From positions 5,032,399 through 5,096,398 of the forward strand of contig NC_135567.1 in the NCBI RefSeq assembly GCF_964340395.1: a DNA stretch of 64,000 nt, in the 5' to 3' direction. The notes beneath the pieces were generated by a model, which made no database searches, was not told the DNA's origin, and saw nothing but the letters and a program-made list of their open reading frames with translations. The stretch is from Glandiceps talaboti (Eukaryota; Hemichordata; Enteropneusta; Spengelidae). A program made the translations under genes and the position numbers. Below are positions 47,853-59,782 of the stretch, in pieces. The stretch's first letter is position 1. Each line of letters begins with the position of its first letter.

Positions 47853-50800
47853 AGTTCACGGCCACATTGGAGAATTATATATGCCTAAGATTTGATCCCA
47901 AAATGTAAACTATATGGCCATGTTGGGTCATGTAGGGATCTTGAGGTCAAAGTTCATTAAATGCTGGGTCACAGGTACCAATTTGGGTTCAGAGGTCATA
48001 GTTAGATGGTACATACATATGCATAGGTATATGCCATTGACACAACACAAAGGTCAAATCAAGGTCATGACCCTATAGGGCACTCATGGTAGTGTATCAA
48101 GACATCATTTGAGGTAAGGTCAGGTATGTCAAAGTTCATGACCACATATGTCCTATCACACTACACATATAGTAGGTGACAGTATAGGCCAAAGATTTGA
48201 CCTCAAATTGTTAACTAATGTGGCCATGTTGGGTCATGTAGGGGTCATGATGTCAAAGTTCATAAAGTGCTGGGTCAAATGTATCTAACCCTAACCCTAA
48301 CATAAGTTCAACTGAGTGATGGCCAATTTGCTATGTAGAGTTGTCAAATTGACTATTACATGGTTTTCTATGGGAGTCAAAGGTCATTCATGTATGCATT
48401 TTTTTGGAATTTTATGTAATGTTTTGTGTTTGGTTACTCATATAACATATATCGAATTGTAAGGGAAGTTGCAAGAATGTAGGACTACCAGAATTATGAT
48501 TTTAGAATTTAGCTGCAAAATTTAAATGTTTAACATGTATTTTTACATAGGAAACTATGAATAATTTTTAAAATGAGGAAAATCATAAAATATCATGCAC
48601 TTTTTTATATTTTATTACTTATATGGGGTGACATGACTCACTCTAAAAGTTTAATGTTCAAATGTTTTTAGGAAATATGTTTTGTGGGGTTTAAAATTGG
48701 TAAAATTACATATACATTGCTGTCGATGGGAACCTATTAATGCTCACCTATACAATGTATTTATTTTTTGATTAGATGGATATAATTCAAGTGAAGGTGA
48801 TATTCCAATAGAGCACATAATGTTGTACTTAGATATCTTGTTCTTTTATGTTCAAGTACTCTACAGTTTTTTTTAGGAATTTATTTAATTATTTGTATTT
48901 AACGCATTTACCCCTATGCTTAACACATGATTATGGGGGTAGGGGTAACACATCACACAGTATTAAGCTTCCCAATTGAGAACCCCTGGGACTAGAGTAA
49001 AACTTTGACCTGTTTCAGATACCTCTAATCCTCCTCTATCCCACAATGCATTTGGTGATTGGATCAAATAAGACGATACAGGAAGCAAAAAGCAAATGTA
49101 TACCAGTGAAAAAACCCAAATCATGAATTTCACGGTGACTATCACAACCATTCCCTTTTTCACTACCAATTTTAAATACTTAGGACTACAACCAAAGTAA
49201 GTATCGCTTGTACTGATAGCTTGACATGTCTACAAATTAAAATGGACGACCAGGGTCAAAGGTCATACAGTTTCAGTACGAACTACAAAATTATTATCTG
49301 AAGTCATGAGTATGTACCACCAGACGTAATGGTGGTACAACAAAGTTACAACTAATTTTAGATACCTTGACCTGTCCACTATCTACAAATAAAGTTGTAG
49401 GGTCATAGGTCAAATATTAAAAAAATGGCGACTGTCCAAAGAAAGCATACATTCACTCATATAGGTGGTTTTTAGTGAACAATTCCCTTATTTTGGGCGG
49501 ATCCCATCTCACAACCCCTGAAGCTAGGACCAAAGTGAAATTGTTTTTGGAAACCTTGACGTGTCTACTATTACCAATGAACGCCATTTAGTGAAATTCC
49601 AATTCTTAAAGAAATGGTATTTTTTTTAAATAAGTATGTTTTTACCCTATGGCAATATTCGTACTTGTAGAATTTTGGGTTTGCAAAATATACCCTAACT
49701 TTAGCAGGGCAGTCATGGTAGTGTATCATGACATAATTTGAGATCAGGTCAGGTATTTCAAAGTTCACGACCACATATGTCCTATCACACTACACATATA
49801 GTAGGTGACAGTATAGGCCAAAGATTTGACCCCAAAATGTTAACTAATATTGCCATGTTGGGTCATGTGAGGGTCATGAAGTCAAAGTTCATTAAGTGAT
49901 AGGCCAAAGGTACCAATTTGGTTTCAAAGGTCAGAGGTCAAAATTGGATGGCACATATCTTTGCATAGGTATATGCCATTGACACAACGCAAAGGTCAAA
50001 GGTCACATCAAGGTCATGAACTTGTAACCTGAAACTCATGGTAGTGTATTTTAACATCACTCGCGGTCAGGTCAGGTATGTCAAAGTTCACGGCCACATT
50101 GGTGAATTATATATGCCTAAGATTTGACCCCAAAATGTTAACTATATGGCCATGTTGGGTCATGTAGGGATCTTGAGGTCAAAGTTCATTAAATGCTGGG
50201 TCACAGGTACCAATTTGGGTTCAGAGGTCATAGTTAGATGGTACATACATATGCATAGGTATATGCCATTGACACAACACAAAGGTCAAATCAAGGTCAT
50301 GACCCTATAGGGCACTCATGGTAGTGTATCAAGACATCATTTGAGGTCAGGTCAGGTATGTCAAAGTTCATGACCACATATGTCCTATCACACTACACAT
50401 ATAGTAGATGACAGTATAGGCCAAAGATTTGACCTCAAAATTTTAACTAATGTGGCCATGTCGGGTCATGTAAGGGTCATGAGGTCAAAGGTCATAAAGT
50501 GCTGGGTCAAATGTATCTAACCCTAACAATAACATAAGTTCAACTGAGTGATGCCAATTTGCTATGTAAAGTTGTCAAATTGACTATTACATGGTTTTCT
50601 ATGGGGGTCAAAGGTCATCCATGTATGCATTCTTTTGGAATTTTATGTAATTTTTTGTGTTTGGTTACTCATATAACATATATCTAAATGTAAGAGAAGT
50701 TGCAAGAATGTAGGACTACCAGAATTATGATTTTAGAATTTAGCTGCAAAATTTAAATGTTTAACATGTATTTTTACATAGGAAACTATGAATAATTTTT

Positions 50801-51950
50801 AAAATGAGGAAAATCATAAAATATCATGCACTTTTTTATATTTTATTACTTATATGGGGTGACATGACTCACTCTAAAAGTTTAATGTTCAAATGTTTTT
50901 AGGAAATATGTTTTGTGGGGATTAAAATTGGAAAAATTACATATACATTGCTGTCTATGGGAACCTATTAATGCTCACCTATACAATGTATTTATTTTTT
51001 AATTAGATGGATATAATTCAAGTGAAGGTGATATTCCAATAGAGCACATAATGTTGTACTTAGATATCTTGTTCTTTTATGTTCAAGTACTCTACAGTTT
51101 TGTTTAGGAATTTATTTAATTATTTGTATTTGACGCATTTACCCCTAACACATGATTATGGGGGTAGGGGTAACACATCACACAGTATTAAGCTTCCCAA
51201 TTGAGAACCCCTGGGACTAGAGTAAAACTTTGACCTGTTTCAGATACCTCTAATCCTCCTCTATCGCACATTGAACTGCATTTGGTGATTGGATCAAAAA
51301 AGACGATACAGGAACCAAAAAGCAAATGTATACCAGTGAAAAAAAAAATCATGAATTTCACGGTGACTATCACAACCATTCCCTTTTTAACTACCAATTT
51401 TGAATACTTAGGACTACAACCAAACTAACTATCGCTTGTACTGATAGCTTGACATGTCTACAAATTAAAATGGACGACCAGGGGTCAAAGGTCATACAGT
51501 TCCAGTACGAACTACAAAATTATTATCTGAAGTCATGAGTATGTACCACCAGACGTAATGGTGGTACAACCAAGTTACAACTAATTTTAGATACCTTGAC
51601 CTGTCCACTATCTACAACTAAAGTTGTAGGGTCATAGGTCAAATATTAACAAAATGGCGACTGTCCAAAGAAAGCATACATTCACTCATATAGGTGGTTT
51701 TTAGTGAACAATTCCCTTATTTTGGGCGGATCCCATCTCACAACCCCTGAAGCTAGGACCAAAGTGAAATTTGTTCTGGATACCTTGACATGTCCACTAT
51801 TACCAATGAACGCCATTTCGTGAATTTTCTAATCTTAAAGAAATGGGAATGTTTTAAAAGTAACCAATGTCATGAGCCTATGGCAAGATTCATACTTGTA
51901 GAATTTTCGGGTCATGTAATATACCCTAAATTTATCATGCTGTAGAATGA

Positions 51951-53159
51951 CTAGTTTTATGAGTTTTAGAATTTAGTAACTATAGCCAGAAAGAGCGTTT
52001 AATAATTGATATTTGTGGTGAGTTTTGTTAGATTTGAAGCATTTAATGATCCTAACCCTAGCACATACATAAAGTATACAGTGACATGCATATCAAAATG
52101 GGTCCAGAAATTTTCTTTTTTATGACATACACTAGCTCTGAAGAGAGAAACCCTCAGACTACAACAAAAGTGAAACTCATTTTGGATAGATCTTGATGGC
52201 GCTATAACATATTACCAACCCATAGGTCATAGGTCAAGTATTATGGATGATGGAAGGTTCCAAACAAAAGTGCATTTTTGGACCCATTTTTACGCTTTTC
52301 GTGTTTTTGACCATCAAACCTAATGTTTGTCAGTTCGTACAAAGAAAAGTAGAGCGATTTGAAACATTTTACAATTTTTGCTAGAAGGCGTATATATCCC
52401 TTAATACTTGCTGCAAAAATCTGCTCTCTTGAGCTATTTTTTCTTTGTTAACCCTAGCACCCCTAGCAAGGGTACCCCCAACCATGAAAAACTGTAGAAA
52501 TACCACCCTAATTTCAAATTGATGTAAAAAGACTAAATGTCAATTTTTTTCTTCAAACAACTGTTTGTAGCTTTAGAATGCCCTAATGTGTAACGTCTAT
52601 GAGTTTGAACACTAACCCTCTACATCTTCATGTACAACCTTACCCTCTCAAAAGGGGGTCCAGAAATGAATTTGGAATATTTTTTTTCATGCATAATATA
52701 TTTTGTTAACCTCCTCAAGACCTTTAAAATGATACCTCATTTGTCAAAATCGTATTACATAACCAACTTTTCAAATTTTGAAAACCGGAAAGAATCCAAG
52801 GCATGAGGAGGTCTAGTGCATTATGTACCCTCACTGTATTTTGGGGGATAAAAGTTTTTTTTTTTTTACCTTTTTGGTGGGGGTTGGAGTTCGGACCTAG
52901 AGAGTTCAAATCCTCTTGGGTATTGTGTTCTAATGCAATGAGGGTTTCTGGGAAATGACCTTAAGAAAGGTCACTTTTTGTAATTGGTTAATGTTGTACG
53001 CCAAACAGTATTCATGGGTTAGGGTTAAAACGGTTATCCATACCTGAAAGAGCATCAACAGTTATGTATTCTTGCATAAAAAAGGACAAAAAACCAATCA
53101 TCATAAATATGAGGTCATGACCTGTGTAAAGGTCACGTACATCATTGACCATATGTCCA
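51951..53159. other. Unique non-coding DNA right of the satellite
   Basis: About 1.2 kb, AT-rich, with no ORF, exon or repeat that I could support. A run of T at 52855-52868 is the only simple feature. Confidence 0.55.
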
Positions 53160-53317
53160 TAGTTAGGGGCAGGGTTAGGGTTAGGGCTAGGGTTGGGGGT
53201 AGGGTTGGGGTTAGGTTTAGGGTTTGGGTTACGGTTGGGGTTGGAGTTAGGATTAGCATAGGGGTTAGGGTTGGAGGTTAGGTTTAGGGTTAGGGTTAAG
53301 GTTAGGGTTAGGGTATG
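53160..53317. repeat. Degenerate telomere-like repeat
   Basis: TTAGGG/TTGGGG/TTAGGC variants over about 155 bases. It mirrors the 32595-32950 repeat on the other side of the satellite and is cut off exactly at the LTR of the gypsy element. Confidence 0.9.
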
Positions 53318-53911
53318 TGTAACGAAGTTTGGTATAAGGCCGTGTATAGTTGCCTTCAACTTCACTTGTTAACTCTTTGATCGAATTACCAAAGTCTCAG
53401 CACAACACACTCACTAGATATACAGGCAAGCACGCAGAACTTCTTGAGAAGGAGTTGTGAACTTTATTTAGAGCCAAGACAGCTCTCACCTCAAACCAGT
53501 CACAAAACTGAAGTCACAAACTAAAAAAACCATTCTTATAGCATTCCCATCCCATAATAACACTACTTCCATCCCATTGGCTACAAAGGATCACATGCTC
53601 TAAAATTGAATTATGATTGGTCATTATTTTTGGGAGAGTTACTAAACATAAGGAAGCTACCCTGGATACAAGGATTGTTTATCCAGGTGTAAAGGATTAT
53701 CTCTTGCTGAATAGGTGTGAAAATTAATATCAAGACTTTCTTTTGATCTCAGAGTTACTTTGTTTTCACAAGTTCAATGTTCCAGGTGAAAGGATTATAC
53801 TGAATTCCTTCATTAAAGGTCAAAATGATAGTCACTGAAAATGGTCATCGCCCTTTAACTAGAGGTCAAACTGATAACTCAACAATCGTCATTTCTTTTA
53901 ACTCTATGACA
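53318..53911 (-). repeat. 3' LTR of the gypsy element
   Basis: 594 bases, aligned throughout with 59190-59782. Plus-strand ends are TGTAACGAAG and CTCTATGACA. It differs from the 5' LTR by scattered substitutions and short indels (for example AACAATCGTC versus AATATTTC near the end), roughly a few per cent by eye, so the insertion is not brand new. Confidence 0.95.
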
Positions 53912-53925
53912 CCTCCCTATTTTCC
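53912..53925 (-). promoter_or_regulatory. Polypurine tract
   Basis: On the minus strand the 12-14 bases directly before the 3' LTR read GGAAAATAGGGAGG, a purine-only run in the position where plus-strand DNA synthesis is primed. Confidence 0.7.
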
Positions 53926-54314
53926 CTAGAAAAATGCTCACAAGCAATTCCAGTCGTAGTATGTAAAATAACAAGTAGTGCTCTAGGGTAAATAACCCAA
54001 ATTCTTTTGAAAGTGTTCTGAAATATCAGTCAGTGCATGTCCGTAGCAAGTACATCCTGAAACCAGAATTGTAGCTCGTTGTTCAAACATGTTGTTCAAC
54101 TGAAGGTGATGATCAAGTGTCCATTTCATCAACAATTGTAAGGTCATAGTCTTTAACTCTGAAACAACAAGAGCTTGATGTCCGAGGCATTAGTCTGATG
54201 AACATATAATTAGTGGGATAGCAGGTGAATCACAATGAAGTATGACAACAAATTTGACGTGTGTGTACAATATTAAGCAACTACAATATATGTACTCTAA
54301 AAAATCAAAAAAAA

Positions 54315-54316
<2 letters not shown>

Positions 54317-54367
<51 letters not shown>
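54317..54367. repeat. (CA)n microsatellite inside the gypsy element
   Basis: About 25 CA units in the non-coding stretch between the RNase H end (54481) and the 3' LTR. The frames with poly-His-Thr or poly-Val-Cys are translations of it. Confidence 0.97.
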
Positions 54368-54370
<3 letters not shown>

Positions 54371-54480
54371 CTAATGCCTATGTGCAATGTTATCTACTTT
54401 CTTAAAAATTGTGGTCTCAACTAAATACTCTTATTACATAAGTATATCATGTCGAATTTAGAACTGAAGTAGTTCAGAAT

Positions 54481-55051
54481 TTACAATCTTGACAAAGCGT
54501 CAGCATTCTGATTATTGGCTCCAGGTCTATGTTTAATTTGAAACGTATATAGTTGTAACTCTAATGACCACCTAAGCAGGCGATTATTGGTAGATTTGAC
54601 TCTCTCCAACCATTGTAATGGCTGATGGTCAGTCAGGATGGTGAACTGTGTACCATAGAGGTACACCTGTAGCTTCTTAAGTGCCCATACTATGGCAAGA
54701 CATTCTTTTTCTACAATTGGATAAGCTTCTTCTCTGGGTAGAAGTTTTCTACTTAAATACATGACTGGGTGCTCTTCCCCTGATTCACCTGATTTGGCTC
54801 AGGACTGCACCAATGCCCCTATTGGACGCATCTGTTTGAAGAATGAATTCCCTGTTGAAATCAGGGCTTGTCAGAATAGGTTCAGTCATCAACAACTCTT
54901 TCAAGATGTTGAATGCACTTTCGCATTTCTCATTCCAAACTACACATTTTGGATTTACTTTCTTTGTCAAGCCTGTCAAAGGACTTGCTACACTAGAAAG
55001 GTTAGGAATGAATTTTCTGTAATATCCAGCCAAACCAAGGAAGCAAATCAA
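54481..55051 (-). pseudogene. RT C-terminus and RNase H of the gypsy element
   Basis: Two minus-strand frames continue the pol of 55048-58086. The first (54785-55051) carries FLGLAGYYRKFIPNLS, the RT-connection motif, and the start of RNase H (FILQTDASNRGIGAVLSQ). The second (54481-54762, continuing upstream in frame to about 54780) has MYLSRKLLPREEAYPIVEKE, ILTDHQPLQWL and ends NADALSRL, the usual end of gypsy RNase H. The two frames meet near 54780 and the first joins the upstream pol near 55050; both joins are frameshifts. RNase H catalytic Asp and Glu positions (TDAS, VEKE, TDHQ, NADAL) are all visible. No integrase follows, unlike in ordinary gypsy elements. Confidence 0.88.
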
Positions 55052-58000
55052 CGTACATCTTTCTTTGTGATAGGTCTTGGAAAGTTGTTGATAGCCGCGA
55101 CCTTTTCTGGGTCTGCTTCTACTTTCCCATTACCAACAATGTGACTAAAAAGTTTGGCCTTTGACATCCCAATAAAACACTTATCAGGCCTTAACGTTAG
55201 ATAAGCATCTCGAACTTTGTCTAAAACAGCCCTAAGTTCTTCAAGGTGATCATCCCATGGTTTGCTGTGTATACTCATGTCATCAAAGTAAGCTTTTGCA
55301 AATGATTCACACCCTGTCAACAGTTTGTCCATAAGACGCATAAATGTTGCAGGTGCATTCTGCATTCCAAACGGCATTACTGCCCAAGGACTTTGTGAAG
55401 GTTGAACGATACCAGCTTCTATCATCTTATCTAGTTCCTGTTTAACAATTTCCTTAGTTGCAAGTGGTAGTCGATAGGGTTTCTGATAAATTGGAATCTC
55501 ACTATTGATTATTACTCTATGCTCAATCAAATCCGTTTTGCCAGGAACGTCTGAAAAGATATCCTGATACTCGACTAACAAATCCACTGCTTCCTGCCTT
55601 TGCTGTTCACTTAGGTCACTACATATAGTAACTTGCCCCCAACCTTGAGTTTGAACTAACTGTGGTTTAAAGTTAATATCTCCTGCACAAACTACATCCT
55701 CACTAGACTGAACTAGTTCAGTTAATAAGCATTCTTTGCGTTCAACCCATAACTTTAACAAATTAACATGAAATGTGCGAAGTCTTTTACGCTTAATTCC
55801 TACATCTATCTCATAGTTTACTTCATTTACTCTTCTTGTTACTGTGTATGGCCCTTGCCAACTAGCTTCCAATTTACCACTACTTGTGGGTAAGAGGAGG
55901 AGGACTTTATCCCCTACATTAAATGAACGTTGTCGTGCAGCTTGATCATACCAAGTCTTTTGAATTTCCTCTGCCTCTACCAAATTATTATTTGCAAGTT
56001 CCATCATACTCTTCATACGGTCTCGCATTTCAACTATGTATGAAACAACAGAAGGAGATTCCCCCAATTCCCCAGTGTAAATCTCCTTAGCTATAGAAAG
56101 AGGGCCTCTAACTGGTCTCCCATATAAAAGCTCAAAAGGTGAAAATCCTGTTGATTGCTGTGGTACTTCTCGATAAGCGAAAAGTAGATAAGGTATATAC
56201 TGATCCCATGTTAAAGGCTCCTCCCTAGCATACTTTCGAAGCATCTGTCTAAAAGTGCCATTAAATCTCTCTACTAACCCATTACTCCCCTTTGAATAGG
56301 CCGTACATTTCAAATGAGATATCTTCAATTCCTGACACAGTTGTTTAGTTAAAATTGACATAAAGTTGGTACCCTGATCAGTGATAATTTCTTCTGGTAT
56401 TCCTACCCTTGAAAATACTGTAATTAGCTGATCCACAATAGTTTTGGTTTCTTGATTCTTGATTGGAATGGCTTCAGGAAATCTAGTTGCATAGTCACAA
56501 ATGACAAGCAAGTACCGATTTCCAGCCTTAGCGCGGGGTAAGGGACCCAATATGTCACATCCAATTCTCTTGAACGGAATATCAATAGTTGGTAAAGGTA
56601 TCAAGGGAGCCCTATTAGCAAAACGGGAGCGAGCTGTCTTCTGACAATCGGGACAAGATTTACAATACTGACTTATATCTGAAAAGATACCCGGCCAGTT
56701 AAAATTCTGTAAGACCCAGTCCTTCGTCTTTTCAGTACCAAGGTGCCCAGCTAAGGGAATATCATGAGCCAATTCCAGAATAGCTAATCTACATGATTTA
56801 GGCACAACTATTTGTTCAAAAATTTTGTCCTGTTTATAACGTGAACTCCATTTCCGGTATAACAATCCATTTCGTTTGGAGAAACATGACCTTGAACTGT
56901 CTATTTCATCACCTTCAACTACTCTGTCTCGTATGCCACAAAGGGTTCGATCTTCTTCTTGCAATTTGATCAATACCTTAGGATCTGTGGGCAGACCATT
57001 GACCTCACTTACATTACTATCATGATTACCTAATGTTTCATCTCCAAGGCAGGCACTACCATGGTTTGCAACATTAATATCATTATCCCTCAATGTACTA
57101 TCAATGTTATTGTTTCTAGTCTCTTTGTTCTCCCCACTCACTGTATTATCAATGTAATCGCTACTAATCTCCTTACTCTTAATTCCTGAATTCCTAACAT
57201 CAACAAGTTCTTCTTTTTCCTCCTGTTCCAATTTCTTTTGTTGCTTCCTAGTTACAATTAAAGCTTCTCCAAATTCATGCTTACTTTTATGTTTCATAAC
57301 TGAGATTGAATTTTCCCAGGCCAGCCCGATCTCGTTTCCGAGCAGAACATCTTTATCCAAATTCTCATGGACTCCTGCATCAATATAGCCCGAGAAATAA
57401 CTGCATTTCACATATATACGGGCCACAGGCAAATCCTGACTACTGTAAACCCCATTGATTCGTACAATTCTCCCTGTATATGAATCAGGGGACACTAATC
57501 GTTTGCTAACTAGTGTATGTGAACATCCTGTGTCCCTTAAAATCAATGCCCTTCGCCCATCCACACTACCAATTGATTCATACATGTTTCCAGGAACTTT
57601 ATCGTGATAGTCACGACATCTGTAGGCTACTTTGGCAGGTGTATTATGGCAATCAGCTGCTTTGTTACCACATTTGTTACATTTATAACAGCTCCCATTA
57701 AATGTTGAGGAACTATTTCGGACAACATTGGTGCCACCTGTTGATCTAACTCCCTGATCATGCTTACTGTTAGGATAGTTACTATCCTGTGATCTAGAAG
57801 GGTTATACTTAGAGTCAGATGATGGCCTTTTTCCACCTCTATTAATTATATATTCATCTGCTAATTCAGTTACTGCCTTAATTGAATTAGACTGTCTGTC
57901 TTTGATCCACAAACATAATTCTTTGGGTAAAACATTATATATTTGTTCCCTTATCACTAACTCAGCCAAATTATATTTTGTCTGTACCTTCTCCATTTCC

Positions 58001-58401
58001 AACCACCTATCAAATAGATTAGTTAACATAGTACCCCATTCTGTATATGATTCTTGCTGCTTAGGATAAGAACTGCGAAATTTCATTCAGTAAATCAACT
58101 CATACCGTTTGAAAATTGCTTCTTTCAATTTTCGGTAATTTTTAAAATGCTCTTCAGGCAGTGCAATATAAGCCTCCCTCGCTTTACCTGTCAAGGAGGA
58201 TGCTAGCCTTACCACCCAGGAACTTCCATCCCAATTACTCGTTTGTGCAATTTGCTCAAATGTACGTAAATAAACATCAATATCGTCATTTGCTGTAAGT
58301 TGTGGAACCTTAATACTGGTTTCCACCTGTGTATTTACATTAGAGCCACTGTTAGTCTGAGACCCTCGTTCAAATGCCCTCCTATCTCTTTCTAATGCCA
58401 T
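55048..58401 (-). pseudogene. Gag C-terminus, protease, integrase and deleted RT of the gypsy element
   Basis: One frame from 58401 to 55048 broken by a TGA at 58087-58089, where CGA would give arginine. In order: gag (VYLRTFEQIA, LTGKAREAYIALP, YTEWGTMLTNLFDRW); a knuckle that lost its histidine (CYKCNKCGNKAADC); protease (LRDTGCSHTLVSKRLV); integrase zinc domain (HDIPLAGH ... CKSCPDC); and integrase core with D (CDILGP), D (TDQGTNF) and E (GLVERFNGT), 35 residues between the last two. An integrase C-terminal region follows (WQGPYTVTRRVNEVNYEI), then RT starting YQKPYRLP. The RT jumps from QSPWA straight to VMPFGMQNAPATF, so roughly 60 residues with motif A and its catalytic Asp are missing in frame. 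AYFDDM (motif C) is present. Confidence 0.9.
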
Positions 58402-58459
58402 AGAGTTAAAAGAAATATTGAGTTATCAGTTTGACCTCTAGTTAAAGGGCGATGACCAT
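58402..58459 (+). repeat. 58-bp inverted LTR fragment inserted in gag
   Basis: Relative to the LTRs this stretch is reversed: it is the reverse complement of the last ~58 bases of 59190-59782 (ATGGTCATCGCCC to TTTTxACTCT). CCAT occurs at both edges (58398-58401 and 58456-58459). Its length (58, one more than a multiple of three) accounts exactly for the shift between the two gag frames. Confidence 0.85.
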
Positions 58460-58762
58460 TTTATCCATCTCTAATCTTTCATTCTTTTCTATCTCTCTTC
58501 TTCGAATCTCTAATTCAAGCATTTTCACTTCTTTTTCTTTTTCTAATTCAAGCATTTTCACTTCTTTTTCTTTTTCTAATTCAAGCTTTTTCAATTCTAA
58601 CTGAAAATACTGATCAGCACTTAATTGAGGCATGGTTTCACTAACTTCTAGATTAGGTAAAGTGTTGTCTACATTTCCATCCGTAGACAATGTCTCTACT
58701 GCATCATCACTATTGGATTCTGTTACTTTACCACTTCTCAACACCATGTTGAGAACTATCAA
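58402..58762 (-). pseudogene. Gag N-terminus with coiled coil
   Basis: It starts at MIVLNMVLRSGK (58762); the ATG of MVLRSGK, five codons in, is an alternative start. After an acidic stretch comes a strongly heptad-like, Glu/Lys/Leu-rich coiled coil with an 11-residue unit (LELEKEKEVKM) in two tandem copies, matched by a 33-base DNA duplication at about 58520-58585. The frame ends within the inverted LTR piece, whose sequence supplies the last residues and stop (58442). The next gag frame starts at 58401. Gag would assemble the particle; here it is split. Confidence 0.75.
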
Positions 58763-59170
58763 AATTAATTACAAGCAAACTTAACAATAACAACACAAAA
58801 AAATACACACGTCAAACTGTTATCAAACAACTTTGTGATCACTCACCACACCAGGTTCACTGTCACGGTTTGCTTCTGTTGACTCCTGTGTCTTCCTCCC
58901 CTGCTGTCAGCCCAAAAAAACTGTGCCGATGACTCAATCTTCTGGTTCACTGCCGACGATTCTTGGATTTATTCTCTCCTGCCGAGAATTCTTATGTTTC
59001 TTCTCACCACTTCGTCTTCTGGGACCAGAACTGCAATCTGACGACGATTCAGTATCCTCTGGTCTTTTCCGTCACCAATTTTACTTCCCTGTTCTGCTTT
59101 CCTTGTTGCCCAAAGTGCTGTTGCTTTTTCACCACTTCTGGTTAGATGACTTAGGTGTATATAGCTTGAC

Positions 59171-59189
59171 GATCCCACCGCTGCCACCA
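59171..59189 (-). promoter_or_regulatory. Primer-binding site
   Basis: On the minus strand the 5' LTR ends ...CGTTACA and is followed at once by TGGTGGCAGCGGTGGGATC. The leading TGG matches the CCA end of a tRNA. Which tRNA primes could not be decided without a tRNA set. Confidence 0.7.
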
Positions 59190-59782
59190 TGTAACGAAGT
59201 TTAGTATACGGCCGTGTATAGTTGCCTTCAACTTCACTTGTTAACTCTTAGATCGAATTACCAAAGTCTCAGCACAACACACTCACTAGATATACAGGCA
59301 AGCACGCAGAACTTCTTGAGAAGGAGTTGTGAACTTTATTTAGAGCCAAGACAGCTCTCACCTCAAACCAGTCACAAAACTGAAGTCACAAACTAAAAAA
59401 CCCATTCGTATAGCATTCCCCATCCCATAATAACACTACTTCCATCCCATTGGCTACAAAGGATCACATGCTCTAAAATTGAATTATGATTGGTCATTAT
59501 TTTTGGAAGAGTTACTAAACATAAGAAAGCTACCCTGGATACAAAGATTGTTTATCCAGGTGTAAAGATCTCTTGTATCTCTTGCTGAATAGGTGTGAAA
59601 ATTAATATCAAGACTTTCTTTTGAACTCAGAGTTACTTTGTTTTCACAAGGTCAGTGTTCCAGGTGAGAGGATTATACTGAATTCCTTCATTAAAGGTCA
59701 AAATGATAGTCACTGAAAATGGTCATCGCCCTTTAACTAGAGGTCAAACTGATAACTCAATATTTCTTTTCACTCTATGACA
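59190..59782 (-). repeat. 5' LTR of the gypsy element
   Basis: 593 bases, partner of 53318-53911. Plus-strand ends are TGTAACGAAG and CTCTATGACA. The 58763-59170 leader between this LTR plus PBS and gag holds no ORF that matches known proteins. Confidence 0.95.

Larger units (their letters stand above)
33190..51950. repeat. Higher-order satellite array, ~2.23 kb unit, about 6 partial or full units
   Basis: Markers recur with a 2.22-2.25 kb period once insertions are removed. CAGTATTAAGCTTCCCAATT lies near 34376, 36612, 42376, 47700, 48959 and 51183; ATGGCGACTGTCCAAA lies near 34843, 37120, 42848, 49426 and 51655. Each unit has about 0.8 kb made of three ~300-base subrepeats (starting ACTCATGGTAGTGTAT) rich in GGTCA words, then about 1.4 kb of other sequence. 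Shortened units start near 41268 and 47780. LINEs interrupt it at 37391-41261 and 43588-46663. There is no coding capacity of its own. Confidence 0.9.
53318..59782 (-). mobile_element. Gmr1-type Ty3/gypsy LTR retrotransposon, minus strand
   Basis: Two ~594-base LTRs flank gag, protease, integrase, RT and RNase H on the minus strand, in the order PR-INT-RT-RH. Most gypsy elements have RT-RH-INT; integrase ahead of RT defines the Gmr1 group known from fish and other animals. LTR ends are TG...CA. The 5-base flanks (GTATG left, GACAT right) do not match, so no target-site duplication was found. The coding region is broken in several places (see components), so this copy is non-autonomous. Confidence 0.9.

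Noticed and set aside
53160-53317. True telomere end
   Set aside because: Repeats are degenerate, short and followed by more chromosome on both sides.
54761-55144. Plus-strand 127-residue ORF
   Set aside because: Antisense shadow of the gypsy RT/RNase H coding region.
58087-58089. Programmed stop readthrough between gag and pol
   Set aside because: The TGA lies within the gag domain, not at its end, and a CGA to TGA transition explains it.
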